A stretch of DNA of 64,000 nt. Origin: Cytophagales bacterium (GTDB taxonomy: Bacteria > Bacteroidota > Bacteroidia > Cytophagales > Cyclobacteriaceae). Below, in pieces: positions 18,069-26,335 of this stretch (positions are counted from its first letter, which is position 1; every line of letters starts with the position of its first letter). Below the pieces are notes generated by a model. The model worked only from the letters and a program-made list of their open reading frames with translations, was not told the origin of the DNA and searched no databases. Location: the NCBI GenBank assembly GCA_033344775.1, contig JAWPMT010000005.1, forward strand, positions 1,719,501 through 1,783,500, written 5' to 3'. The position numbers and the translations under genes were made by a program.

Positions 18069-18560
18069 TTATTCCTCCGAATCGGAATCAGTCACCTCTG
18101 ATACAGGTTTCAAATTCGCCGGAATTTCATCCTCTTCCATGTAAGGGTATACTTCGACGATGTTCGTTTTGGTGATGGATGGGATTTCGAATGGGACCAG
18201 CATCGAGCTCAAGTTGTCTTCTACCCTTACAAAAGCCTGACGAACATCTTCGGCTCCAACCAGGAAATAGGTATTGATCTTTACTTCTTTTTCACTGTCA
18301 CCATCGACCGTGGAATAGGTCACTTTACACTTGTACCAATAATCCGAATCTTCGTAATTGATTACTTCCGAAATGTTGGATTTGGTAATGGCAGTGATGG
18401 CAAACTCTCCGGCAATGTTCTGTTCCATCGCGGCATAGATTCTGGTTTCCGCATCCGTATAAGAAACAGCATCGACAAGGTACGCTTCCGTAACTTGTTT
18501 CATGATGCCTTCATCATTTTCCTTGCCATACTTTGCCTTGCAGGTGAACCAGATTTTCAT
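18069..18560 (-). CDS. DUF4494 domain-containing protein
   Basis: This 163-aa acidic protein matches the Bacteroidota-specific DUF4494 family: an N-terminal MKIWFTCKAKYGKEN, repeated W-[FY]-x-C-K-[AV] strands (WFTCKAKY, WYKCKVTY), YTDAETRIYA, and a C-terminal VEVYPYMEEDE. The two halves look like an internal duplication (TEAYLVDAVSYTDAE against INTYFLVGAEDVRQA). There is no signal peptide, so it is cytosolic. The family is well conserved but has no known function. Transcribed alone, with an AT-rich 90-bp leader. Confidence 0.88.
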   Translation of the reverse strand: MKIWFTCKAKYGKENDEGIMKQVTEAYLVDAVSYTDAETRIYAAMEQNIAGEFAITAITKSNISEVINYEDSDYWYKCKVTYSTVDGDSEKEVKINTYFLVGAEDVRQAFVRVEDNLSSMLVPFEIPSITKTNIVEVYPYMEEDEIPANLKPVSEVTDSDSEE

Positions 18561-18651
18561 TCCCAGAGGATTTTTTTAGTGAAATAAAGGCGGCAAAAGT
18601 AGAGTAGTTACGATTAGATCGTTAGCCCAAAAGCAATAAGTTTTCCACTAT

Positions 18652-19356
18652 TTATTGATTCGCCTGATTCACGATCTTAGCCAGGTGGCGAGGCTTGGTC
18701 CAACGGAGTTTATTTTGCTTGGCGTATTTCTCCAGCACGGACAAATCCTCACCGAATATTTCGCCTTTCACTTTTTTGGAATTCTTGAAAGGTATGATCT
18801 TTCCGGATGGGTTCTCTACGAAATAGTCTACAAAATCGACATATTTCACATTATTCTGTTCATCTATCTGCGCCAGCACATTTCTATCCTCGCGTTGTGC
18901 TTGTTTACCGGGTTTCGCTAATAAATAATAATCCCCCGCAGCCAGTTCAATAAAGAAGGGATCCATCGGTTTTTTTATCTCCTTAACGGGAACCAAATGA
19001 CGATGAAAAGTATACGTAGAATCTTCGGCTGCAACGGAAAATGACTTGACCCGGATCGGCGCCATCATGCGAGGTTCAGCGTCTTCATCCAGTTTAATGA
19101 GCAGACGACCATGCAAGAGATTGAATTTCATGATCACGTCCGAATATTCATATCCTTTTACCGTACGGATCGTTCCTTTCAGCCATTCGTCAAACAAGAA
19201 CGGTGAGCCCTCCTGATTTGCCAGAGAAGGCCTAAACGGATTAGGCCAGCTTTTCAGCGACAGTTCTCCGAGCGAAGGCTTATCCTCAGATTGGGCCTGA
19301 ACAGGCTGCAATACAAATAGCCAACCTGCAAGCATTAGCGGCATCAATAGCTTCAT
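18652..19356 (-). CDS. Secreted protein, unknown
   Basis: I place the start at ATG 19356 rather than 19404 because it gives a clean signal peptide (MKLLMPLMLAGWLFVLQPVQAQ). The mature part of about 210 aa is mixed alpha/beta with VKGYEYSDVIMKFNLLHGRLLIK, RVKSFSV, a segment FFIELAAGDYYLLAKPGKQAQRED-like, and a basic C-terminus. This pattern is frequent in Bacteroidota secreted hypothetical proteins, but I cannot name a family. It is monocistronic and divergent from the S10 peptidase gene. Function unknown. Confidence 0.78.
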   Translation of the reverse strand: MKLLMPLMLAGWLFVLQPVQAQSEDKPSLGELSLKSWPNPFRPSLANQEGSPFLFDEWLKGTIRTVKGYEYSDVIMKFNLLHGRLLIKLDEDAEPRMMAPIRVKSFSVAAEDSTYTFHRHLVPVKEIKKPMDPFFIELAAGDYYLLAKPGKQAQREDRNVLAQIDEQNNVKYVDFVDYFVENPSGKIIPFKNSKKVKGEIFGEDLSVLEKYAKQNKLRWTKPRHLAKIVNQANQ

Positions 19357-19514
19357 GGGCTTTTGGATCAATACTGTTTCAAACATCCAATTAAAGCTAA
19401 TCACTTACCCTGATTATCAAAAATCGCTACCCTTCCGCTTGTCAAAAACTGCGACCAGGTATTACTGGCTATCCCTTAATTTTCCTTCACAATTCCACCT
19501 TATAAATTGACCTC

Positions 19515-20996
19515 ATGAAGTCTATTGCTACTTTTCTGATCTTGTGTTTTACCTTCACCGTAGCTGCGCAGCGCATGTTACCCGTAGACACTACTGTAGT
19601 GACCAATCACCAGCTGACGGTGAAAGGAAAGAATTTTCCCTACAAAGCCACGACGGGCACGCAGCCTGTCTGGGATAAAATGGGCAACGCTTCTGCTTAT
19701 CTCCACTATACGTACTACGAACGAACAGACATCAAAAACAAGGCAACACGTCCCTTATTCATCTCTTTCAATGGCGGACCTGGTTCAGGTTCGGTTTGGA
19801 TGCATCTGGCTTATACCGGGCCTAAGATTCTGAAGGTAGATGATGAAGGATTTCCGGTTCAGCCCTATGGCGTCAAGGACAATCCATATTCTATCCTGGA
19901 TGTCGCGGATATTGTTTTTGTAAACCCGGTCAACACCGGATATTCCAGGATCGCAGACAAAGACGCGAAAAAAGAAATGTTCTTTGGGGTGAATGCAGAC
20001 ATTGAATACCTCGCTGAGTGGATCAATACCTTTGTGACCCGAGTCAACCGATGGGAATCTCCAAAATACCTGATTGGCGAAAGCTATGGAACTACGCGTG
20101 TTTCTGGCTTGGCCATGGCCCTGCAAAATCGCCAGTGGATGTACCTGAACGGGGTGATCCTGGTATCACCTACTGAACTGGGCATTGATGCCGGTGATGG
20201 CCGACGTGCCGGACCTTTGGGCGCTGCACTTCGTGTTCCATACTTCACCGCTGCTGCGTGGTATCACAAGCAATTGCCTGCAGATTTGCAATCAAGAGAT
20301 TTGGAAGAACTACTACCTGAGGTAGAAGAATATGCTGTAGACGAATTGATGCCCGTGATTGCTAAAGGCGGATTTGTGGATGAGGCCACCAGAAATGAAG
20401 CGGCGCGCAAAATGGCTCGTTATTCTGGTATCTCGGATAAAGTGATCCTGCAATACAACCTGGACGTTCCCACTTCTTTTTTCTGGAAAGAATTACTTCG
20501 TGAGGAAGGCTTCACTGTGGGCCGTTTGGATTCACGTTACAAAGGCATCGACGAAGTAGAGGGCGGTGATCGCCCGGATTTCAATTCAGAGCTTACCTCC
20601 TGGTTGCATTCGTTCACCCCTGCGATCAACTACTATTATCGCAATGTATTGAACTTCAAAACCGATGTGAAATACAACATGTTTGGCCCTGTTCGTCCAT
20701 GGGACCGTACCGGCAATCGCACTGGTGAAAACCTACGACTGGCCATGGCGCAGAACCCTTACCTGCATACCATGATCCAATCTGGCTATTACGATGGTGC
20801 CACCAAATACTTCGACGCAAAGTACACCATGTGGCGTATCGATCCTAGTGGGAAAATGAAAGATCGCTTCAGCTTCAAAGGCTATCGCAGTGGTCACATG
20901 ATGTACCTGAGAAAGGAAGATCTGATCCAGGCAAATGAAGATATTAGGGATTTCATCGAGAAGTCTGCATCGAAGGGGCAATCAGCCAAATATTGA
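19515..20996 (+). CDS. S10 family serine carboxypeptidase-like protein
   Basis: This 493-aa secreted protein has a signal peptide (1-18, ending VAAQ). The alpha/beta-hydrolase core has NGGPGSGSVWMHL (oxyanion region of S10 peptidases, usually NGGPGCSS) and the nucleophile motif GESYGTTR. A late GHMMYLRKEDL carries the catalytic His. The family removes C-terminal residues from peptides at acidic pH in eukaryotes; bacterial homologues are poorly studied and probably act in the periplasm on peptides. Divergent from the preceding secreted-protein gene and transcribed alone. Confidence 0.9.
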   Translation: MKSIATFLILCFTFTVAAQRMLPVDTTVVTNHQLTVKGKNFPYKATTGTQPVWDKMGNASAYLHYTYYERTDIKNKATRPLFISFNGGPGSGSVWMHLAYTGPKILKVDDEGFPVQPYGVKDNPYSILDVADIVFVNPVNTGYSRIADKDAKKEMFFGVNADIEYLAEWINTFVTRVNRWESPKYLIGESYGTTRVSGLAMALQNRQWMYLNGVILVSPTELGIDAGDGRRAGPLGAALRVPYFTAAAWYHKQLPADLQSRDLEELLPEVEEYAVDELMPVIAKGGFVDEATRNEAARKMARYSGISDKVILQYNLDVPTSFFWKELLREEGFTVGRLDSRYKGIDEVEGGDRPDFNSELTSWLHSFTPAINYYYRNVLNFKTDVKYNMFGPVRPWDRTGNRTGENLRLAMAQNPYLHTMIQSGYYDGATKYFDAKYTMWRIDPSGKMKDRFSFKGYRSGHMMYLRKEDLIQANEDIRDFIEKSASKGQSAKY

Positions 20997-21019
20997 GTTT
21001 CTTATTATATCGAACCTCT

Positions 21020-21051
21020 TTTGTCCAGTTATTTGAGATTGGTTAGTTTTA
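21020..21051 (+). promoter_or_regulatory. Promoter for the Cys-tailed lipoprotein gene
   Basis: TTTG at 21020-21023 and TAGTTTTA at 21044-21051, 20 bases apart, fit the Bacteroidota -33 and -7 elements (one mismatch to TAnnTTTG). The start codon lies 39 bases downstream. Confidence 0.45.
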
Positions 21052-21090
21052 GAGTATTAAAACAATTACAAACCAATTTTCTTAATAACT

Positions 21091-21558
21091 ATGAAAACTA
21101 AATTTTTTATTACCCTATTCATGATTACCGGAGCTCTGACTCTAAACAGTTGTACGGAAGAAGAGATAGCCACGGTCGAAACACTGGAAGATCGCGTGAA
21201 TAATGCTGCGATCATACCTGGTGAAATTCCATTTTTCAACGACAATGTGCAGTTGACCGAAGCGGACCTCAATTCGCTTAATCACCTCTACATTGCTATT
21301 CCCGGAAAGAACGGCTATTTGAAAATAGAAAGAGATTCCCGTGAAGAAAAAGAACGTATCGTTGAGTTGGTTTATCAACGTTTCGAAAAAGAATTCAAGG
21401 AAGCAAGATTGAAAGGAAATCAAGAAGGGCGTACAGAAGGTTGTACCGATTGGGTATCCATGGATGGATCCAGTGGTAATTCAGGATACATCCGCATGTG
21501 TCTTTTGGATTATGGCGTATTGATCGAAACTTGTTCTTGCCCCTATTGCTGTGACTAA
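21091..21558 (+). CDS. Small lipoprotein with Cys-rich C-terminus, unknown
   Basis: This 155-aa protein has a lipobox (TGALTLNSC). The middle (about 70-115) is a charged helix (KIERDSREEKERIVELVYQRFEKEF). The C-terminal 40 residues hold six cysteines, ending in ETCSCPYCCD. No family is recognised. The cysteine pattern suggests metal binding or disulfides in the oxidising periplasm. It is followed by a strong terminator and is transcribed alone from its own promoter-like element. Confidence 0.75.
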   Translation: MKTKFFITLFMITGALTLNSCTEEEIATVETLEDRVNNAAIIPGEIPFFNDNVQLTEADLNSLNHLYIAIPGKNGYLKIERDSREEKERIVELVYQRFEKEFKEARLKGNQEGRTEGCTDWVSMDGSSGNSGYIRMCLLDYGVLIETCSCPYCCD

Positions 21559-21635
21559 ATTCAACGCGCATCCTTTGAAGTTTTAACTACAGACGTTATT
21601 ACCCTCAATTGATAAGATAGAGGTCAACATAAAGA

Positions 21636-21675
21636 AGCCTGACAGTCGGTACGCTGAACTGTCAGGCTTTTTTTA
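21636..21675 (+). terminator. Strong intrinsic terminator
   Basis: AGCCTGACAGT (21636-21646) and ACTGTCAGGCT (21658-21668) form a perfect 11-bp stem followed by a T-run. It ends the lipoprotein transcript just before the MOSC gene. Confidence 0.9.
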
Positions 21676-21699
21676 TCTTTCCAGGGCAAATTTGATCGC

Positions 21700-22335
21700 A
21701 TGAAAATCATCTCTACCAATATTGGAAATCCTACCACAGTAACCTGGAAAGAAAAGGAAGTGACGACTGGCATCTTCAAATATCCAGTCGCACAACCCAT
21801 ATTTCTGGAAGCAACAGATGTGAAAGATGATCATGTCATAGACAGGAAACACCATGGTGGCATTTACAAGGCCTGTTACCTTTATGGTGCCAACCATTAC
21901 CCCCATTGGAAAGCTTTATATCCAGAATTGGATTGGAATTGGGGCATGTTTGGTGAAAACATGACTGTAGATGCGTGTGACGAGGAAAATACATTCATTG
22001 GGTCCATCTATCAAGTTGGCTCTGCCAAAGTTCAGGTAGCTCAACCACGCCAGCCATGTTTTAAGCTGGGCATCCGGTTCAATGATCAGGAGGTTCTGAA
22101 ACACTTCATCAACGACACCCGGTCCGGTATTTACTTCAAAATATTGGAACCGGGAGAAGTAAGAGAGGGCGACGAATTTCGTTTGGTTGAAGCAGATTCC
22201 ACCGGCATCACGGTGGCTCAAATCTTCCAAATGCTATTCCGAAAACTAAGCGACAGGCAAGTAATTGAAAAAGCCGTTGAACATCAGGCATTGCCAGCTG
22301 GTTTAAGGGAATATATAGCCGGGTTAGTGGATTAG
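21700..22335 (+). CDS. MOSC domain-containing protein (YiiM-like)
   Basis: This 211-aa protein has the MOSC core: GIFKYPV, VIDRKHHGGIYKACYLY, WGMFGENMTVD, GSIYQVGSAKVQVAQPRQPCFKL with the conserved Cys of the molybdenum cofactor site, and a C-terminal helical extension as in YiiM. YiiM-type enzymes are molybdenum-dependent and reduce N-hydroxylated compounds such as 6-hydroxylaminopurine. The start at ATG 21700 lies 25 bases after the preceding terminator. Cytosolic. Specificity is inferred from the family only. Confidence 0.88.
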   Translation: MKIISTNIGNPTTVTWKEKEVTTGIFKYPVAQPIFLEATDVKDDHVIDRKHHGGIYKACYLYGANHYPHWKALYPELDWNWGMFGENMTVDACDEENTFIGSIYQVGSAKVQVAQPRQPCFKLGIRFNDQEVLKHFINDTRSGIYFKILEPGEVREGDEFRLVEADSTGITVAQIFQMLFRKLSDRQVIEKAVEHQALPAGLREYIAGLVD

Positions 22336-22384
22336 GCAACAAGGGTTGTTATTATCTCACTACCACTTTTGTTATTTTTATATT

Positions 22385-23563
22385 GTGAAAAAGCTAGCCA
22401 CCATCCTTGTTTTAGTATTGCTTTGCTTTGCTACAGACACATTTGCCCAACGTAGTTTCATTGAAACTTACGCCAGGTTCCTCCCAAATGCACCTCTTAT
22501 TGAGGGACGACCTCACAACAATTCCCAATTTGTTCGATTGAAATCCAAGGGCGACACCATCTACCTCTACCCCAACGATGTGATCTCTTATGGATTCAAA
22601 AATGGAAAAGTTTTTTATTCCCGGAGGATCGAACTGAAGGGCGAAACATTACGCGTATTTGTAGAGAATATTCTTCCAGGAGAGATCAATCTCTATTATT
22701 ATGTAGACAAAGAACAACGGGCGTATTATTTGGAAAAAGGAACCAGTGGTCTGGTAGAAATTCCCTTTGATGCCAAGGCACGATTAGACACTTTGAATAA
22801 ATATGTGGGTGACTATCCGTGGATGAAAGACCCTATTAGACAAACACGCTACAGTAGAAGCTCACTCAACCGATTGGTCACCTTGTACAATAGAGGTCGT
22901 AATAGGCCTTTGTCTTATTTCAAATGGGGTGTTAACGCAGGTTTGATCAACACGACCATTGGAGTGCCTATACCCGGAAGAGCAGATCCATTGGCGGGTT
23001 TGCCCAGAAACAGCCGTTTCCCCTTACTAGCCACAGCAGATTTCTCACCGGCCAATACGGTCTTCGTTGGCCTATTCGCAGATGACCCAATCAAGAATTC
23101 CAGCTTCTCTTATCATTATGGTATCGGTATTTCAAAAAGTTTTTTGGAATCCACGCATAGCCGTTTTATTACTGACATTAACAGCAGGCGGTTCAGTTCC
23201 GAAATCAATGCGGAAATCGAGTTGATCACATTGGATTTCCCATTCATGATTCGATATACGCTTCCTGAACGCAGGCTCCGTCCCTTTATCAATCTGGGCA
23301 TGAACATGTCTTACCATATCAGGAATCACTACCGTATCGAGGAATTCAGACCTGATACGGGCAATACGATCGTCACCAATCAGGTTAATGGCCCACAGCT
23401 GGTTTCCATCGACATGTTTGGATGGATTTTTGGCGGTGGGGTCCAATATCAATTGAAAAGTCGTCATAACCTGACTTTTGAAGTCCGCCGGAATGATTTC
23501 TTTGAAGAAAAGGACCGGCTGAATAAACGGCAAATCCTGTTCGTCTTCGGCGTTTCTTTGTAA
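22385..23563 (+). CDS. Outer-membrane beta-barrel-like secreted protein, unknown
   Basis: I place the start at GTG 22385, giving MKKLATILVLVLLCFATDTFAQ, a clean signal peptide; the longer frame begins at an unlikely TTG (22346). The mature part of about 370 aa has an N-terminal soluble segment (about 25-150). It then has alternating strands, such as FKWGVNAGLINTTIGVP, TVFVGLFADDP, FSYHYGIGISKSF, FIMRYTLPERRLRPFINLGMN-like and QYQLKSRHNLTFEVRRNDF, ending in a terminal aromatic strand (LFVFGVSL). This is typical of porin-family barrels in Bacteroidota. Ligand unknown. Confidence 0.8.
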   Translation: MKKLATILVLVLLCFATDTFAQRSFIETYARFLPNAPLIEGRPHNNSQFVRLKSKGDTIYLYPNDVISYGFKNGKVFYSRRIELKGETLRVFVENILPGEINLYYYVDKEQRAYYLEKGTSGLVEIPFDAKARLDTLNKYVGDYPWMKDPIRQTRYSRSSLNRLVTLYNRGRNRPLSYFKWGVNAGLINTTIGVPIPGRADPLAGLPRNSRFPLLATADFSPANTVFVGLFADDPIKNSSFSYHYGIGISKSFLESTHSRFITDINSRRFSSEINAEIELITLDFPFMIRYTLPERRLRPFINLGMNMSYHIRNHYRIEEFRPDTGNTIVTNQVNGPQLVSIDMFGWIFGGGVQYQLKSRHNLTFEVRRNDFFEEKDRLNKRQILFVFGVSL

Positions 23564-23682
23564 TCTTGATCATCTAGAAGTTTCTTAAAAAGGCTACATA
23601 AAGTTTTTTTTTGAAAACTCCGTGTAACCTTTCTTCAGAAGGGCGGTATTTCCTTTACAAACTCAGAATAAAACCCTAGACC

Positions 23683-24108
23683 ATGAAGAGATTATTCATA
23701 CTCCTCGCTGCACTGACCCTTCATCTGGCTACCCAGGCCCAGGATAAAGACAAATATGAAGGCTTGAAAAAAATCAGCCCTGACAGACCCAAAGGTTCAA
23801 CAACCATCATTCATCTGGACGACCTGGATCTTGCAGATTTAGACATAGATCTGAGTCGTTTGGAATCACTCAGCTCACTCAGTGACCTTTCTTCCTTAAA
23901 GGAGCTTTCCAAGCTAAGTGCACTTGGCGAACTGGGAGAATTGGAAGAGCTAGCGGAACTAGAAAACCTCTCCGAGCTTGAAGAATTGGATGAACTTCTG
24001 GACAGGGAGTTTCTGGGCGAGATCATCGAAATCTCTCTAGATGCAAGTCTCAAATCTCTGGAAGCCTTGAGAGAACTGGAAATCAAACCTAAAAAAGAAC
24101 AAAAATAG
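23683..24108 (+). CDS. Secreted protein with strict Leu-x-x triplet repeat
   Basis: This 141-aa protein has a signal peptide (1-20, ending ATQAQ). Residues 57-105 have leucine at every third position, 17 in a row, with Ser, Glu, Asp, Gly, Lys or Ala between (units such as LSS, LKE, LGE, LEE). This is neither a heptad coiled coil nor a standard leucine-rich repeat, whose periods are 7 and 20-29. The C-terminal tail is basic (KPKKEQK). The protein is otherwise acidic. No family is recognised. It converges on the M48 peptidase gene with a 1-base gap, so the two transcripts probably overlap. Confidence 0.75.
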   Translation: MKRLFILLAALTLHLATQAQDKDKYEGLKKISPDRPKGSTTIIHLDDLDLADLDIDLSRLESLSSLSDLSSLKELSKLSALGELGELEELAELENLSELEELDELLDREFLGEIIEISLDASLKSLEALRELEIKPKKEQK

Positions 24109-24109
24109 A

Positions 24110-24925
24110 CTACTGAGCTTGTCGGTAGTATTCCAGTGCTTTCGGCATATTTTGCTGCAGGTCGCTGATTCTTGTGCTATGCGAAGGGTGTGTAGACATA
24201 AATTCCGGGGGAGCTTTTCCCCCGCTTTGTGCTGACATACGTTCCCAAAAAGCGGGTGCTTGCTGCGGATCATAACCCGCCATTGCCATAAAATACAAGC
24301 CCAACTCATCCGCTTCGGACTCGTGCTTTCTGCTGAATTTTAAGATTCCCAGATTGGAAGCCGCTCCAGCTCCTTGCAAGACCATATCTCCGGTGAGAGA
24401 AGCCCCGGCACCACCCAACGCGATGGTGGCAAGGCTCAAACCTGTTTGTACTGCCAAAGTATGGCTGATGCGCTCTCGGCCATGATTGGCAATGGCGTGA
24501 GCAATTTCATGCCCCATGACCACCGCCAGGCCGGTTTCATCTTTGCAAATCGGAAGTATCGCCGTGTAGAAAGCCACCTTTCCTCCAGGCATGCACCAGG
24601 CATTGACCGTCTCATCATCTTTGATCAGGATGTACTCCCATTCATAATCGTTCAGGTAGCCACTCTGCCCTTGCTCCGCAAAATATTTTTCAACGCCCTT
24701 CTGGATTCTGGTGCCCGCTCGCTTGACCATCTCAGCCTGCTCCCCGGAAGTGATCACCTCATTGGTTTTCTTCACCTCCTCATATTGCTCAAAACTCATG
24801 GGCAATACGTCTTTATTGGGAATCAGACTCAGTTGCGACCTTCCGGTGATAGGTACTTTGGCGCATTGTGCCATCAGTAACACAATAAACAAACCCGTCA
24901 ATAGTCGGAAGGAACAACGCTTCAT
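24110..24925 (-). CDS. M48 family metallopeptidase lipoprotein
   Basis: This 271-aa protein has a lipobox (FIVLLMAQC) and the M48 zinc site HEIAHAIANH (HExxH), plus the second element ESEADELGL with the third zinc ligand Glu. The end SRKHESEADE ... STHPSHSTRISDL is typical of BepA/LoiP/OMA1-like periplasmic M48 proteases that act in outer-membrane protein quality control. It probably sits on the inner face of the outer membrane. Downstream of the sorbosone-dehydrogenase-like gene with a 21-base gap, so the two may be co-transcribed. Confidence 0.93.
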   Translation of the reverse strand: MKRCSFRLLTGLFIVLLMAQCAKVPITGRSQLSLIPNKDVLPMSFEQYEEVKKTNEVITSGEQAEMVKRAGTRIQKGVEKYFAEQGQSGYLNDYEWEYILIKDDETVNAWCMPGGKVAFYTAILPICKDETGLAVVMGHEIAHAIANHGRERISHTLAVQTGLSLATIALGGAGASLTGDMVLQGAGAASNLGILKFSRKHESEADELGLYFMAMAGYDPQQAPAFWERMSAQSGGKAPPEFMSTHPSHSTRISDLQQNMPKALEYYRQAQ

Positions 24926-24946
24926 ACCTGTTTATTTAATGAAGGA

Positions 24947-26152
24947 TCAACTTTCGTAAGTGATCCGATAGATCGTACCTGAAAGATCGTCAGAAACAAG
25001 AATAGAACCATCTTTCATCACTAAAATATCTACAGGTCGACCCCAGGCTTGATTGGTTTCTTGATTTAACCAGCCTGTAATGAATGGTTCATAAGAAGTC
25101 CCTACACCATTGGACTCACTCACCATGGACAATTGATGACCTGTATGACCAGCTTCCGGAGTTCGGTTCCAGGAACCATGTTCCGCTATCAGGATCTTGC
25201 CTTGATATGCTGCTGGGAACATAGATGCCGTATAAAATTTAAGTCCCAGAGGAGCTACATGAGGACCAAGGTTTTGTGCAGGTGCTACATATCCATCACA
25301 AGTTGGCTGCTTCTTAAATTCTTGCTTATCATCATCAATCCCCGGATCGACGACCGAACCCGCATGGCAATAAGGATAACCAAAATGCTGACCTTGCTCA
25401 GTCGCCCGGTTCAACTCACAAGAAGGAGAATCATCACCTAGCCAATCTCTTCCATTATCAGTAAACCATAGATCTTTGGTATCCGGATGCCAGGTAAAGC
25501 CCACTGTATTTCTTACTCCGGTCACATAGATCTCACGATCAGACCCATCAGCATTCATGCGCAAAATGGAGGTGTATATCTCGTCACTTTCACAGATGTT
25601 GCAAGGTGCTCCAACAGGAACGTATAATTTACCATCAGGACCAAAAGCAATGTACTTCCAACCGTGATGACGCTCTGTCGGCAGGTCATCGTAAATCAAT
25701 ACGGGCTCTCCGGGGTTATCCAGATTCGCTTCAATGTTCTCAAACTTCCAAAGTTTACTCACTTCAGCCACATACAAGTCTCCGTCCTTGAACGCCACAC
25801 CATTGGGCATATTCAATCCTTTCGCTAAAGTATATCTTTCGTCAGCCTTGTTATCTCCGTCCGTATCTCTCAACGCCTGAACATTTCCGGTAGTTGATCG
25901 GCTACCAATGAACAAAGTACCACCCGGGCTCATGGCCATGGATCTTGCTTGCTTCGCACGGCCAAAAAGATCTACTTTGAAACCATCCGGCAGATTCAGT
26001 CGATCAAGCTCCAGGCCCTCTGAACTTCCAATGGCGATCTCTACTTCCTCTTCAGCAGCAGGTTCTGCATTGGATTTTTCAGACTCGGCCGGGTTGCCGG
26101 GTGAGCATGCGAAAACAACAAATAATAACAAGGGTAAGAAAAGCTTCTTCAT
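24947..26152 (-). CDS. PQQ-type sorbosone/glucose dehydrogenase-like lipoprotein
   Basis: This 401-aa lipoprotein (lipobox FVVFACS) has the beta-propeller signature of soluble aldose-sugar or L-sorbosone dehydrogenases: LPDGFKVDLFG, LNMPNGVAFKDGDLYVAEVSKLWKF, WKYIAFGPDGKLYVPVGAPCNIC, GVRNTVGFTWHP, LWFTDNGRDWLGDD and AEHGSWNR. The family oxidises sugars in the periplasm using PQQ and calcium. No PQQ synthesis gene is in the window. The start ATG 26152 gives the best signal sequence. Confidence 0.9.
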   Translation of the reverse strand: MKKLFLPLLLFVVFACSPGNPAESEKSNAEPAAEEEVEIAIGSSEGLELDRLNLPDGFKVDLFGRAKQARSMAMSPGGTLFIGSRSTTGNVQALRDTDGDNKADERYTLAKGLNMPNGVAFKDGDLYVAEVSKLWKFENIEANLDNPGEPVLIYDDLPTERHHGWKYIAFGPDGKLYVPVGAPCNICESDEIYTSILRMNADGSDREIYVTGVRNTVGFTWHPDTKDLWFTDNGRDWLGDDSPSCELNRATEQGQHFGYPYCHAGSVVDPGIDDDKQEFKKQPTCDGYVAPAQNLGPHVAPLGLKFYTASMFPAAYQGKILIAEHGSWNRTPEAGHTGHQLSMVSESNGVGTSYEPFITGWLNQETNQAWGRPVDILVMKDGSILVSDDLSGTIYRITYES

Positions 26153-26279
26153 AGGTTGGAAATTATACGATCAAATATAGTAGCAATTGGAAGTGTCACC
26201 AATGACAATGGGTTCAATGGTCGGCAATAATGCAATACGGAAACCCTCCTATGATGAAATGAGTTCGATAAGTCATAAC

Positions 26280-26308
26280 AAAAAAGGGAGTAACCAAAGG
26301 CTACTCCC
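26280..26308 (-). terminator. Intrinsic terminator after the S74/T9SS gene
   Basis: GGGAGTA (26286-26292) pairs with TACTCCC (26302-26308). Read on the minus strand it is followed by a run of T. It ends the transcript of the 26336-27865 gene. Confidence 0.85.
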
Positions 26309-26335
26309 CCAACTCTAGCATCTTTTAGAAGCAAC

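Noticed and set aside
23811-24086. Ser-rich 91-codon frame on the minus strand
   Set aside because: It is the antisense shadow of the Leu-x-x repeat, whose codons read as Ser-rich on the other strand. It lacks a start context or known family.
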